Source: Deinococcus yavapaiensis KR-236
GTDB lineage: Bacteria > Deinococcota > Deinococci > Deinococcales > Deinococcaceae
Direction of reading: 5' to 3'
Length of the DNA: 64,000 bases
Assembly: GCF_003217515.1 (NCBI RefSeq)
Contig: NZ_QJSX01000002.1
Location: 83,242 to 147,241 of the forward strand
This document shows, piece after piece, positions 1 to 9,397 of this stretch. Position 1 is the stretch's first letter. The number at the start of each line of letters is the position of its first letter. Below the pieces are notes generated by a model. The model had not been told where the DNA came from. It made no database searches and saw nothing but the letters and a program-made list of their open reading frames with translations. The translations under genes were made by a program, and so were the position numbers.

Positions 1-316
1 ACGCCGGCGCGAGCGCTTCGGGCGTGATGTCCCAGTTGTCCACGTCGAACACGTTCTCGCCGTTCTTGAAGAGGATGAACTGCGGCGAGTGGTGAACGAT
101 GCTCGTTCGCTGCGCGACGTGGTTGCTCGCCGGACGCCAGTCGACGACGCGAATGAAGCCGACGGGAAGTTCGTAGCGCTTCAGGAACGTTTCCAAGACG
201 CTGAATCCCTGCATCGTCTTGTGGCACGTGCCCGCCTTGAAGATCGCGCTCGTCGGGTGTTCGGTGAGAAAGGAATCGACTTCTTCGGGCGTCGTAAGGG
301 GAATCAGCTGAGCCAT
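1..316 (-). CDS. ytxJ: YtxJ/BrxC-type monothiol bacilliredoxin (3' end outside window)
   Basis: Read on the minus strand from ATG at 316; 105 residues are visible and the gene continues past base 1. The protein is a small thioredoxin-fold enzyme expected to remove bacillithiol from oxidised cytoplasmic proteins. Visible marks are the active-site stretch KAGTCHKTMQGF (residues about 28-39, single Cys), a central WRPASNHVAQ, the HHSPQFILFKNG strand with its cis-Pro, and the ending DVDNWDITPEAL. Order and spacing match Bacillus YtxJ, although the Cys environment (TCHK rather than TCPI) differs. It lies 9 bp downstream of the methyltransferase gene on the same strand, so the two may be co-transcribed. 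The family is known to belong to bacillithiol-making Firmicutes and Deinococcus, which supports the host assignment. Confidence 0.85.
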   Translation of the reverse strand, partial: MAQLIPLTTPEEVDSFLTEHPTSAIFKAGTCHKTMQGFSVLETFLKRYELPVGFIRVVDWRPASNHVAQRTSIVHHSPQFILFKNGENVFDVDNWDITPEALAPA

Positions 317-325
317 GCCGTGAGC

Positions 326-1294
326 TTAACGCGCCTTGGCGTCGGCGGCGGTGACTTCGAACACCAGCACCTTGAGATGCGCCGCGTTCGGATAGTCCAC
401 GCCCGCTCCGAACCGCGCTTCCAACACCGCTTCGCCGAGTGCCTGGCGCACGGTTCGCTCGAAATCGCGCTCGCTCACGCCCGCGTGATTCGTGCACGCC
501 ACGATTCGCCCTCCGGGCGAGACGACGCGGCGCGCGAGCGTCACGAGCTCGCCGTAATCGCGTTCGGACCGCCACACGCGGCCCTCGTTTCGCGCGAAGC
601 TCGGCGGATCGAGGATCACGGTGTCGAACAGTTGCTCGCGCTTGGCGAAGCGGCTCAGCCAGTCGAACACGTCTCCGAAGATGAAGTCCTCGTCGGGCGC
701 GTCCAAGCCCGACAAGGCGTAATTCTCCTGACCCCACGCGAGGACTTTGCGCGACGCGTCGACGTTCTTCACGCCGTCCGCGTCCCCGAGCTTCGCCGCG
801 ACGCCGAAGCCGCAGGTGTACGCGAAGGTGTTCAGCACTCGGCCCGCCGCGTGACTCGCCAGCCAAGCGCGAGTCGGCCGCATGTCGGAGAACAAGCCGA
901 TTGACAGGTCCGCGCCCGGTCGAATCAGGAAGGGCACGCCTTCCTCCAGCGCCGTCACCTCCTCCAGCGCCTCGCCCCAAATCGGCTCGGAAGGGGAGAG
1001 CGCGTCACGCTCGGAGTTCGCCACCTTCGCCGCCTCCTGCGGACGGCGCTTCACGTAGACCGCCGTGAGGCCGAGCCCCTCTGCGCACGCCGCCGCCAGC
1101 GTCGTCTCGGCGCTCGGCGAGAACTCGCTGTAGAGGCTCAGCACGCCGACTTCCCCGGCACGCTCGAGCGTGAAGGTCCCTCCCGTTTCCGTGAGGTGCG
1201 CGGCGCGGTAGAAGGTCGTGCCTTCACTTGGCAGGAAGTCGCGCCGCGCTTGCAAGCGGCGCAGAAACGAAACGAGATCGGCGCGAGACGTCAC
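326..1294 (-). CDS. Class I SAM-dependent methyltransferase, RlmI/RlmK-like
   Basis: A 322-residue protein with a Rossmann methyltransferase core. Motif I reads VLNTFAYTCGFGVAA (about residues 153-167), and the catalytic motif IV is DPPSF, typical of the RlmI/RlmK/YccW branch that methylates 23S rRNA bases. It is shorter than RlmI (about 400 residues) and I see no N-terminal PUA domain; the first ~130 residues look like the beta-rich linker domain of that family. The substrate is probably rRNA, but this is family inference and the exact base cannot be read from sequence. The gene is followed after 9 bp by the bacilliredoxin gene on the same strand. Confidence 0.8.
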   Translation of the reverse strand: MTSRADLVSFLRRLQARRDFLPSEGTTFYRAAHLTETGGTFTLERAGEVGVLSLYSEFSPSAETTLAAACAEGLGLTAVYVKRRPQEAAKVANSERDALSPSEPIWGEALEEVTALEEGVPFLIRPGADLSIGLFSDMRPTRAWLASHAAGRVLNTFAYTCGFGVAAKLGDADGVKNVDASRKVLAWGQENYALSGLDAPDEDFIFGDVFDWLSRFAKREQLFDTVILDPPSFARNEGRVWRSERDYGELVTLARRVVSPGGRIVACTNHAGVSERDFERTVRQALGEAVLEARFGAGVDYPNAAHLKVLVFEVTAADAKAR

Positions 1295-1318
1295 GCCGAC
1301 CAGTCTAGAGCGAACTTG

Positions 1319-1540
1319 CTATTCGCCGCCGCATCCACCGCCGTCCGAGCCGCCTCCGTCGGAACTCGACGTGTCGCAACCGTCGCTTCCCGTCGCGTCG
1401 GACCAGCCCGTGTCGATGACGCCGTCCGAGCCGCTCGAGGCGTACAGGCGCCGCCTCACGCGGCGTCCGCGTCGGTCGACGCGCGAGGACAAGAACGCGA
1501 CGAGAGCTACGAAGACGAGAACCATTCCCAAGACTTCCAT
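1319..1540 (-). CDS. Small single-pass membrane protein with Ser/Gly/Asp-rich tail
   Basis: A 73-residue open frame starting with ATG at 1540. It begins with one hydrophobic segment (MEVLGMVLVFVALVAFLSS, residues 1-19), then a strongly basic stretch (RVDRRGRRVRRRL), then a low-complexity Ser/Gly/Asp tail with two cysteines, ending GGCGGE. A short N-out/C-in membrane anchor with positive-inside charge is the simplest reading. No family recognised and no function proposed. It sits alone between trmFO and the methyltransferase gene on the same strand. The codon pattern suits a real gene, but low complexity leaves doubt. Confidence 0.5.
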   Translation of the reverse strand: MEVLGMVLVFVALVAFLSSRVDRRGRRVRRRLYASSGSDGVIDTGWSDATGSDGCDTSSSDGGGSDGGGCGGE

Positions 1541-1688
1541 GCGCGACCTCCTGAGCCGAGAGAGCGGGGAGCCGATCGTGTGGTCGTACGCTCGTTATGG
1601 CCGCCTCGTGTCATACCCGTGTCAGCCCCGCGTCGAAAGGCCGCCGCCTTCGATCCCGGCGATGCCTTCGTGACGGGACCGCGTTCGT

Positions 1689-3032
<1,344 letters not shown>

Positions 3033-3041
3033 AACCGAATC

Positions 3042-3047
3042 AGTGTA
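3042..3047 (-). promoter_or_regulatory. Candidate -10 box for leaderless trmFO
   Basis: On the minus strand TACACT ends 9 bp before the trmFO ATG. A TANNNT box this close to the start codon is the layout of leaderless transcripts known to be common in Deinococcus. No convincing -35 hexamer is seen, so the call is tentative. Confidence 0.35.
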
Positions 3048-3266
3048 GAGGAGACGTTCACGCGGAGGTAGGAAAGGCGGCACGTTTGCCGCGTCCTCAT
3101 CGCCCCCACCGTCCGCTCATGGCGTCGTCGCGTTGAGTGAAGCGCCTGGTCCGATTTTCCTCAACGGCTCCTCAAACAGTGCCCGCTTTCCCTTGTGCCG
3201 TCGCTTCCTCTTGCATAACGGGCTTGCTCGGAAACGGCCGCGTCCGCTTTCCCTCAGGAGTCACGT

Positions 3267-5051
3267 ATGAAGAACAGCATTCGACTCGCCCTCACCATGA
3301 CGGCGACCCTCGCCCTCGCCGCGTGCGGCGGCGGCAACAACGCGGCGAACCGCGCGCTCGTCGTCGGCTCGTCACAAGAACCGCCCAGCCTCAACTGGTT
3401 CACGGAAAGCTCGTCCGTCACCTCGGAAATCGGCGCTTACCTCATTCGCGGTCTCGTGTACGTCGACGACGAAGGTCGGCCGCAACCGGACCTCGCCGTC
3501 GAAGTGCCCAGCGAAGCGAACGGCCGCGTGCAGATCACGCGCGAGAACGGCCGTCCCACGCGCCTCACCGTTCGGTGGACGCTGCGCGAAGGCTTGAAGT
3601 GGAGCGACGGCACGCCCATCACCACGGACGACGTCGTCACGTCCCACCGCATCTACCTCGACGAGCGCCTGCCCGTTCCCACGCGTGAAGGCGTGCCCAG
3701 GAGCATCGAGAAGGTCGACGACCGCACCTTCGTCGAGACGTACGAACCGCCGTACCTCTACTACAGCCTCGGCAACACCTACCCGATTCTCAACGCCAAG
3801 CAGTGGCGACCCGTGTACGACCGCGCCGTGCAAGCCGCTCAGGACGCGGGCGAGGACGGAGCCGCCACCGCCTTCACCGAGGCCTTCCAGAACAACATCC
3901 TCGTGAACGCGCGCGGCGCGAAGGACCTCGTCACGAGCGGGCCCTTCAAGCTCACCGACTGGAAGGCGGGCCAGAACCTCACGTTGACGCGCAACGACAA
4001 CTACTGGCAAAAGCCGACCGTGGCGCGTCCCGCGCAAAAGGTCACGTACCTCTTTTACGCCGACAACAACACCCTCGTCACGAATATCGCCTCGAACCGC
4101 GTGGACGCCGTGTCCTCGGCGGGCCTCGCCAGCAATCCCGACACGTTGCGGTCGCTGGAGCGCGCGAAGAACAATTACGTCGTCGACAGCGTTCCCCAAG
4201 CGAACTGGGAGCACATCGACATCAACAAGTTCTCCAACGTCGCGTCCGTGAAGGCGCTCGGGCTGGACGACAAGCGCACGCGTCAAGCCCTGACGTACGC
4301 CATCAACCGCCGCGCGATCGTCGATCAAGTGCTGCAAGGCCTCGGCCGCATCAGCAACGTCTACATCAACTCCGAAAGCCCCTTCTACCTCAAAGAAGCC
4401 GACGACGCCTACCCGTACGATCCCGACAAGGCCCGCGCCCTGCTCAAGGAACTCGGTTGGACGCCCGGCGCGGACGGCGTTCTCACGCGAGGCGGTCAAC
4501 GCTTCGACTTCGAGCTCGTCACGACGGCGGGCAACCGCTTGCGAGAACGCGTCGAGCAGTTCGTGCAACGCGACCTCAAGGCCGTCGGAATCAACGTGCG
4601 CATCAACAACGCGCCCGCCGACGTCGTCTTCGACCCCGGCTACTTCTCGAACGCGGTCGCCGGCAAGTGGAAGGGCGGCTTCATGTTCACCTGGAACTCG
4701 CAGCCGCTCGCGCTCGACGCGTCCCTCTTCGCCATCGACGATCCCACCACGTCCGTCAAGGACGACTACATTCCCACGAGCGCCAACGGATACGCGGGGC
4801 AGAATATCGGCGGATGGCGAAACCAACGCTTCCAAGACTTGTGGATTCAAGCCAGAAGCGAATTCGACGAGAACCGCCGCCGCGACGCTTACCAGCAGAT
4901 GCAGCGCATCCTCCTCGACGAGGTGCCCGCCATTCCCCTGTACGAATCGCGCGCCATCCTCGTGCACAAGAAGGACCTCTTGAACTACAACTTCAACTCC
5001 TTCACGCGCACGGCGGGCTGGAACGCCTGGGACATCGGCTGGGACGACTGA
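3267..5051 (+). CDS. Peptide ABC transporter substrate-binding lipoprotein (SBP_bac_5)
   Basis: A 594-residue extracytoplasmic solute-binding protein for oligopeptides (DppA/OppA family). The N-terminus MKNSIRLALTMTATLALAAC is a lipoprotein signal with lipobox LAAC, Cys20 being the lipidation site. Family landmarks include GSSQEPPSLNWF near the mature N-terminus, the LREGLKWSDGTPITTDDV loop, VTSGPFKLTDW, and the C-terminal DEVPAIPLYESRAILVHKKDLLNY. The ribosome-binding sequence CAGGAG lies 7 bp before the ATG. No permease or ATPase genes are next to it; a strong hairpin follows the stop, so it appears to be an orphan single-gene unit that must work with permeases elsewhere. Confidence 0.9.
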   Translation: MKNSIRLALTMTATLALAACGGGNNAANRALVVGSSQEPPSLNWFTESSSVTSEIGAYLIRGLVYVDDEGRPQPDLAVEVPSEANGRVQITRENGRPTRLTVRWTLREGLKWSDGTPITTDDVVTSHRIYLDERLPVPTREGVPRSIEKVDDRTFVETYEPPYLYYSLGNTYPILNAKQWRPVYDRAVQAAQDAGEDGAATAFTEAFQNNILVNARGAKDLVTSGPFKLTDWKAGQNLTLTRNDNYWQKPTVARPAQKVTYLFYADNNTLVTNIASNRVDAVSSAGLASNPDTLRSLERAKNNYVVDSVPQANWEHIDINKFSNVASVKALGLDDKRTRQALTYAINRRAIVDQVLQGLGRISNVYINSESPFYLKEADDAYPYDPDKARALLKELGWTPGADGVLTRGGQRFDFELVTTAGNRLRERVEQFVQRDLKAVGINVRINNAPADVVFDPGYFSNAVAGKWKGGFMFTWNSQPLALDASLFAIDDPTTSVKDDYIPTSANGYAGQNIGGWRNQRFQDLWIQARSEFDENRRRDAYQQMQRILLDEVPAIPLYESRAILVHKKDLLNYNFNSFTRTAGWNAWDIGWDD

Positions 5052-5063
5052 GCTCTTCGTGCC

Positions 5064-5095
5064 CGCCCCCTCTTGCACAAGAAGAGGGGGCGTTT
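5064..5095 (+). terminator. Rho-independent terminator after the peptide-binding protein
   Basis: An 11-bp perfect stem (5064-5074 with 5082-5092), GC-rich, loop of 7, followed by TTT. Starts 13 bp after the stop codon. Confidence 0.75.
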
Positions 5096-5171
5096 CCATG
5101 GCCTCGCCTTCACCTCTTTGTACGCTTCACGCCCACGTCCGCCTTGTACAACCGGCTCAGGAGGAACCGTT

Positions 5172-5570
5172 ATGTCCCAAAAAGGCAGCGATCAGCAAGG
5201 CAACGACCAAGACCGTCGGCGGGCCGCCGAGCGGCGCTTCGACAGCGATTTCCGCCGCTCCATTCAAAATCACATGAGCATTCGAGGAAACGACGGGCAG
5301 GAAGTCGGCACGGTCGACCGCATCGACGGCGCGTTTCTGAAGGTGACGAAGGACGAGGACGGCAACCACCACTGGATCGAGGACATCTTCGTGGCGCGCG
5401 TGGATCAGCACGTGCACCTCACCGTGCCCGCCGCCGAAATGCGCGCCAATTGGCTTGGCGGCGATCCGAACGCGGGCGGCGGACACGAAGCGCACGAGGC
5501 GCACGAACGCAGCGAGGTCAAGGGCGAGCGCCTGCACAAGACGCACGAGCAACGCAACGAACAGCAGTAA
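5172..5570 (+). CDS. DUF2171-type small hydrophilic protein
   Basis: A 132-residue soluble protein starting at ATG 5172, preceded by a good AGGAGG site 8 bp upstream. The core (about residues 38-90) has the DUF2171-like beta pattern: GQEVGTVDRIDGAFLKVTK, then HHWIEDIFVARVDQHVHLTV, which in this family sets or checks a surface/stress-related PRC-barrel-like fold. Both ends are charged and probably disordered: an Arg/Asp/Gln-rich start and a C-terminus rich in His, Glu and Lys (HEAHEAHERSEV). Such proteins are common in Deinococcus and of unknown function. An upstream in-frame extension to 5073 lacks a ribosome-binding site and was not used. Confidence 0.7.
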   Translation: MSQKGSDQQGNDQDRRRAAERRFDSDFRRSIQNHMSIRGNDGQEVGTVDRIDGAFLKVTKDEDGNHHWIEDIFVARVDQHVHLTVPAAEMRANWLGGDPNAGGGHEAHEAHERSEVKGERLHKTHEQRNEQQ

Positions 5571-5613
5571 CCAGCCGCGGTCAAGAGGGTAGGCAAGGGC
5601 GGCGAGCGCCGTG

Positions 5614-5619
5614 TACGCT
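5614..5619 (+). promoter_or_regulatory. Candidate -10 box, leaderless transcript of the 5627 gene
   Basis: TACGCT ends 7 bp before the GTG start at 5627. There is no Shine-Dalgarno sequence in the gap, so a leaderless mRNA with a TANNNT box is the best explanation for initiation here, and it supports the chosen GTG start. Confidence 0.4.
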
Positions 5620-5626
5620 AAATCGC

Positions 5627-6106
5627 GTGAAGCGCGCCGCCCTCCTGCTCGTCCTCGTTCCGCTCGCCGCCTGCGCGCCCCGTCCGACCGCCGCTCCGAA
5701 GACGTTCGAGACGTACGTGCTCGAAGGCGAAGGTCGCGGCACGTTCACGTCCGCCAAGTACCGCGTCGTGCTCAACGTCGACAAGACCGCCAACGTCGCC
5801 GCGGGCGTGTTCGAGAACGTCAGTGCCGGAGACAACTACCGCGTCACGGGTCAATTCATTCCTACGAAGGCGGGCGGCGAACTCGATCTCACGCTCAGCC
5901 AAAGCGCGAACGCCAACGTCGGCGTGGACGCTGGCTTGGGCGCCTCGCTCCTCGGACGAGCGCTCGGCGCGTCGGCCGGAGCCAGCGCGAACGCCGCCTT
6001 CGGTCGAAGCGCGCAACTCACCGGCAGCCTCGTCAACGAGAGCTTTTCCGGAAAACTGCGCACCGTGACCGCCAATTACTCCGTGAGCCTCAAGCGCGTG
6101 GAGTGA
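5627..6106 (+). CDS. Small lipoprotein with beta-rich mature domain
   Basis: A 159-residue protein from GTG 5627. VKRAALLLVLVPLAAC is a lipoprotein signal peptide with lipobox LAAC (Cys16). The mature part alternates short beta strands (FETYVLEGEGRGTF, KYRVVLNVDK, YRVTGQFIP, ELDLTLSQ) with an Ala/Gly-rich low-complexity stretch (about residues 105-130), ending in two more strands. The pattern fits a small extracellular beta-barrel or sandwich, but I do not recognise the family. No ribosome-binding site is present; the TACGCT box 7 bp upstream suggests leaderless translation. It is alone between the DUF2171 gene and the radical-SAM gene, all on the plus strand. Confidence 0.65.
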   Translation: MKRAALLLVLVPLAACAPRPTAAPKTFETYVLEGEGRGTFTSAKYRVVLNVDKTANVAAGVFENVSAGDNYRVTGQFIPTKAGGELDLTLSQSANANVGVDAGLGASLLGRALGASAGASANAAFGRSAQLTGSLVNESFSGKLRTVTANYSVSLKRVE

Positions 6107-6147
6107 CTCTTCTGTAACGCCGTCACGGATTGCTCGCGTGACGTCCT

Positions 6148-6155
6148 GATACAAT
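6148..6155 (+). promoter_or_regulatory. Extended -10 promoter for the DUF512 radical-SAM gene
   Basis: TG at 6148-6149, one base, wait-free continuation into TACAAT at 6150-6155: an extended -10 element (TGATACAAT read as TG-A-TACAAT from 6148). Expected start of transcription is near 6162, giving a leader of about 16 bases that contains the GGAAGGGG ribosome-binding site before GTG 6178. The -35 region is poor, as expected for extended -10 promoters. Confidence 0.5.
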
Positions 6156-6177
6156 CCTCGCTTTGGAAGGGGCGATC

Positions 6178-7605
6178 GTGCAGGACATCTATCCGGCTCA
6201 AATCAAGAGCGTCGAACCCGGCTCGCCAGCCGACCGCGCGGGCGTGCAGCCCGGCGATCAATTGCTGCGCGTCAACGGTCAGGGGGTCACGGACCTCCTC
6301 GCGTACCGTCACTTGCTCACGCAAGGCGAGGCGACGTTGGAAATCGCGCGACCTCAAGCGCCGACGTTCTTCGCCGTGCCGCAAGACCATCACATCATCA
6401 CATCACACGCCGAGCCCACCTTCTCGTTCACGGTGAATTGGGAAGATCCCGGTCTCGAGTTCGAGGAGGTCTTGTTCGACGGCATCAAGAAGTGCGCGAA
6501 CAAGTGCGACTTCTGCTACGTGCACCAAATGCCTCGCGGCTTTCGAAAGAGCCTCTACATCATGGACGACGACTACCGCTTGTCGTTTCTGTACGGCTCG
6601 TTCGTGACCTTGACGAACCTCACCGACGCGGACGTGAACCGGATTCTCGACGAGAACCTCAGTCCGCTGTACGTGTCGGTGCACACCACCAACCAAGCGC
6701 TTCGCCACGACCTCATGAAGTGGTGGAAGCTGAAGGTGAAAGACCCCGAGGTCGTGAAGATCCAAGACATGATCGAGCGTTTGGAGCCCATCGACCTCTA
6801 CACGCAAATCGTGCTGGTGCCCGGACGCAACGACGGCGAGTACCTCGACGAGACCCTCGCGTACCTGTCGAGCCGTCCCAACGTCGTATCCGTGGCCGTC
6901 GTGCCCGTGGGCCTGACGGACCACCGCACGAACCTCGCCAAAGTCGAGACGTTCGACCGCGACTCGGCGCGTGACGTGCTGAAGCGCACCGAGGCATGGC
7001 GCCGAACGATGCTCGAAGAGCGCGGCACCCGCTTCGTGTTTCCCTCCGACGAGTTCTATCTTCTCGCGGGCTTGCCCTTGCCCTCCGAGGACGAGTACGA
7101 AGGCTTCCCGATGCTGGAAAACGGCGTCGGCATGATTCGCGACTTCCTCACCGAGGCGTTGCCGGAGCACTTGCCAGCCAGAATTGCGCCACGCAAGGTC
7201 ATCCTCGGAACGGGCACCTTGTTCGCGCCGTCGCTCGATCTCGCCGTGGAACCGCTGCGCGCCATCGAAGGTCTGGAAATCGAGGTGCGGCCCATCACGA
7301 ACCGCACCTTCGGCGTCGCCACGACCGTGGCGGGCCTCCTGACGGGACGCTGCTTTCGGCACGCGGTCCAGCCCGGCGAAGCGGACTTGCTGATCGTTCC
7401 GCCGACGACGCTGCGTTACGGCACCGAGCTCATGCTGGACGACGTCAGCCTCACCGAACTTTCCGGCGAGCTTCGCATGAACGTCAAGGCGGGCGGCTCC
7501 ACGCTCGGCGAGCTCGCCCGCGTCATCCTCGGAGACGCGCTCGGCGGGAACTTGCAGTTCGGCATGAGCGCGCACGCCGTGAAGGAAGCGCGCGGTCAAG
7601 CCTGA
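6178..7605 (+). CDS. PDZ and radical-SAM protein, DUF512 family
   Basis: A 475-residue protein from GTG 6178 (GGAAGGGG ribosome-binding site; a TTG at 6163 is in frame but lies in that site). Residues 1-60 form a PDZ-like domain (VEPGSPADRAGVQPGDQLLRVNG). Radical-SAM cysteines follow as C106-x3-C110-x2-C113 (KKCANKCDFC), next to YVHQMP, with the SAM-binding strand region and the substrate loop VPVGLTDHR. The C-terminal DUF512 domain spans roughly residues 280-475. The 4Fe-4S cluster and SAM should generate a 5'-deoxyadenosyl radical; the substrate is unknown in the whole family. It stands as a single gene with its own promoter and a hairpin downstream. Confidence 0.88.
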   Translation: MQDIYPAQIKSVEPGSPADRAGVQPGDQLLRVNGQGVTDLLAYRHLLTQGEATLEIARPQAPTFFAVPQDHHIITSHAEPTFSFTVNWEDPGLEFEEVLFDGIKKCANKCDFCYVHQMPRGFRKSLYIMDDDYRLSFLYGSFVTLTNLTDADVNRILDENLSPLYVSVHTTNQALRHDLMKWWKLKVKDPEVVKIQDMIERLEPIDLYTQIVLVPGRNDGEYLDETLAYLSSRPNVVSVAVVPVGLTDHRTNLAKVETFDRDSARDVLKRTEAWRRTMLEERGTRFVFPSDEFYLLAGLPLPSEDEYEGFPMLENGVGMIRDFLTEALPEHLPARIAPRKVILGTGTLFAPSLDLAVEPLRAIEGLEIEVRPITNRTFGVATTVAGLLTGRCFRHAVQPGEADLLIVPPTTLRYGTELMLDDVSLTELSGELRMNVKAGGSTLGELARVILGDALGGNLQFGMSAHAVKEARGQA

Positions 7606-7638
7606 CGAACGCCGAACCGAATCCTGAATCATCCGACC

Positions 7639-7665
7639 GACGGGCCCGCCGAACGCGGGCCTGTC
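7639..7665 (+). terminator. Hairpin terminator after the radical-SAM gene
   Basis: An 11-bp GC stem (7639-7649 with 7655-7665, one G-T pair) with a 5-base loop, 33 bp after the stop. The U-tract is weak, so efficiency is uncertain. Confidence 0.5.
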
Positions 7666-7746
7666 GTGCATTGAACTACACAGGACGTCGCCCGGTCGCG
7701 GCGAGGTCCGTTACCTTGGGCGGGAAAACACGAGGAGGAACCGCAT

Positions 7747-8148
7747 ATGATCCAAGGATTCCGGGAGTTCATCTTGCGCGGCAACTTGGTGGACCTCGCC
7801 GTCGGATTCATCATCGGCGCGGCGTTCAGCACGGTCGTCAAGTCGTTCACGGACAATCTCGTCATGCCCGTCATCGGCATGTTCGGCGGCGTCCCGGACT
7901 TCCGAAGCCTCGGCGTCAGCGTGAACGGCAGCGTCTTCAAGTACGGGGCTTTTCTCACCGACCTCCTGAGCTTCCTGCTGACGGCCGCCGTCTTGTACTT
8001 CTTCGTGGTGCGCCCGTTCACGGCGATGCTGAACCGCTTCGCGAAGCCCGAAGCGCCCGCCGCCCCGACACGCCAAGAAGTGCTGCTCACCGAGATTCGA
8101 GACGCGATTCGCGGCCAAAGCGCTTCGCGACCTTTCGGCGACGATTGA
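7747..8148 (+). CDS. mscL: Large-conductance mechanosensitive channel MscL
   Basis: A 133-residue protein, the usual size for MscL. The N-terminal helix MIQGFREFILRGN leads into TM1 (VDLAVGFIIGAAFSTVVKSF, about residues 15-34) with the pore-lining glycines, then the periplasmic loop, then TM2 (LLSFLLTAAVLYFFVVRPF, about 77-95), and an amphipathic C-terminal helix (TRQEVLLTEIRDAIR). It forms a homopentameric channel in the cytoplasmic membrane that opens on osmotic downshock. A strong GAGGAGG site precedes the ATG by 8 bases. Its stop lies 3 bp from the stop of the convergent metallo-hydrolase gene. Confidence 0.96.
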   Translation: MIQGFREFILRGNLVDLAVGFIIGAAFSTVVKSFTDNLVMPVIGMFGGVPDFRSLGVSVNGSVFKYGAFLTDLLSFLLTAAVLYFFVVRPFTAMLNRFAKPEAPAAPTRQEVLLTEIRDAIRGQSASRPFGDD

Positions 8149-8151
8149 TCT

Positions 8152-9090
8152 TCACGCGCGGGCGAACACCGCCTCCAACCAAGCGGGCGGCGGCGTTTTG
8201 CACGGCGTGGTCGCGCGCAGCCGTCCGTCGTGCCACCGCGCGGCCCCCGAACGCAGCATCTCCGCGACGAGCAGGGCGGCGAACTCTTCACGAGTGACGC
8301 GAAAAGCGCTCTCGGCGTAGTCACGCACCCAGGCGCGCGCGAGCAGATACGCCTGAAGCTCGCCTTCGCTCAAGCCGCCGCGCAGCATCAACGCGTACGC
8401 GAACGTTCGCTTCGCGCCGTGCCACCACATCCGCTCGGGGTCGCGAATCCAGCTTTCGAGCTTGCCGAGCGCCGCGCGAAACGCGTCGTCCAGGTTCGTG
8501 AGGGGCGGCCCGTGACCCGTGAACGCGACGACCGCCGAAAGGCTCGCGAGGCGCTCCACGCTGCCGATCATGCGGTCCACGCCGCCCGCTCCCTCCAAGA
8601 AGGGATTGATCCACGCGACGTCACGGTGATGCACGGTATCCCCGAGGATCAACACGCGCTCCGCCGGATCGTGCAGGCTGACGTGGCCCAACGAGTGGCC
8701 GGGCGTGTGCACGACCCTGAGTCCGTGCACGTCCTCGCCGCCCTCCAGCCGGACGTTCACGTCGTACGGCTCGACCGGTTGGTCGAGCCACCGTGCCGAC
8801 CACGCCTCGGGCGCGCGGCGATTCACGAGGTCCGCTTCCCAGCGATGCGCGGCGATCCTGACGTCGTACGCGTGTTGCAAGTGCGCGTTCGCGCCGACGT
8901 GATCGCTGTGGTGGTGCGTGTTCACGACGAGGTCGAGGCGTGAAGGCGGCACGCCCTGCGACATCAACCACCCTTCCAACTCATCCACGTCCGACCCGAA
9001 GCCCGTGTCGATCAAGACGTTCGCCTCACCGCGCACGAGGACGACGTTTGCGCTCGGCATGGAACGCTCCCAGAAGACGAACCGCGACAC
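8152..9090 (-). CDS. MBL-fold metallo-hydrolase
   Basis: A 312-residue metallo-beta-lactamase-fold protein. The zinc motif is THHHSDH (residues 58-64), with further metal ligands expected in HTPGHSLGH and LGDTVHHRDVAW, and a final FTGHGPP histidine. The C-terminal ~110 residues are helical and resemble the winged-helix tail found in LACTB2-like and glyoxalase-II-related hydrolases. The substrate cannot be told from sequence; thioester or nucleic-acid hydrolysis are both known in this fold. It is on the minus strand, 4 bp downstream of azlD, so may share the azlCD transcript. It converges on mscL. Confidence 0.85.
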   Translation of the reverse strand: MSRFVFWERSMPSANVVLVRGEANVLIDTGFGSDVDELEGWLMSQGVPPSRLDLVVNTHHHSDHVGANAHLQHAYDVRIAAHRWEADLVNRRAPEAWSARWLDQPVEPYDVNVRLEGGEDVHGLRVVHTPGHSLGHVSLHDPAERVLILGDTVHHRDVAWINPFLEGAGGVDRMIGSVERLASLSAVVAFTGHGPPLTNLDDAFRAALGKLESWIRDPERMWWHGAKRTFAYALMLRGGLSEGELQAYLLARAWVRDYAESAFRVTREEFAALLVAEMLRSGAARWHDGRLRATTPCKTPPPAWLEAVFARA

Positions 9091-9094
9091 GCGC

Positions 9095-9397
9095 TCAGCT
9101 TACCAACCACGCGCGCAGCAACCAGAACAAGCTCATGCCGAGCAGCAAGCCCAACCAGAGTTGCTTCGTTCGCCACATGACGAGGCCCGCCCCGACCGCC
9201 GCCAAGAGGCGAGCGCCGACATCGGCGCTCGACGCCGCGACGGACGGCACGACGAGCGCCGCGAACACGCTGATCGGCACGAAACGCAAGAAGGCCAGCC
9301 AGAAGGGCGTCAACTCCAAGTTCATGAGCCGCAGGCCGACGAAGCGCGTGCCGTACGTGATGACGGCCATGCCGAGGATGACGAGGGTGTCGCTCAC
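9095..9397 (-). CDS. azlD: AzlD-type branched-chain amino acid export subunit
   Basis: A 100-residue integral membrane protein with three or four hydrophobic segments. VILGMAVITYGTRFVGLRLM near the N-terminus carries the YGTR signature of the AzlD family. GTG start at 9397 overlaps the azlC stop by 4 bp (GTGA), so translation is coupled. AzlD is the small subunit that pairs with AzlC to export branched-chain amino acids. A longer frame upstream exists but overlaps azlC out of frame and has no AzlD similarity. Confidence 0.85.
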   Translation of the reverse strand: MSDTLVILGMAVITYGTRFVGLRLMNLELTPFWLAFLRFVPISVFAALVVPSVAASSADVGARLLAAVGAGLVMWRTKQLWLGLLLGMSLFWLLRAWLVS

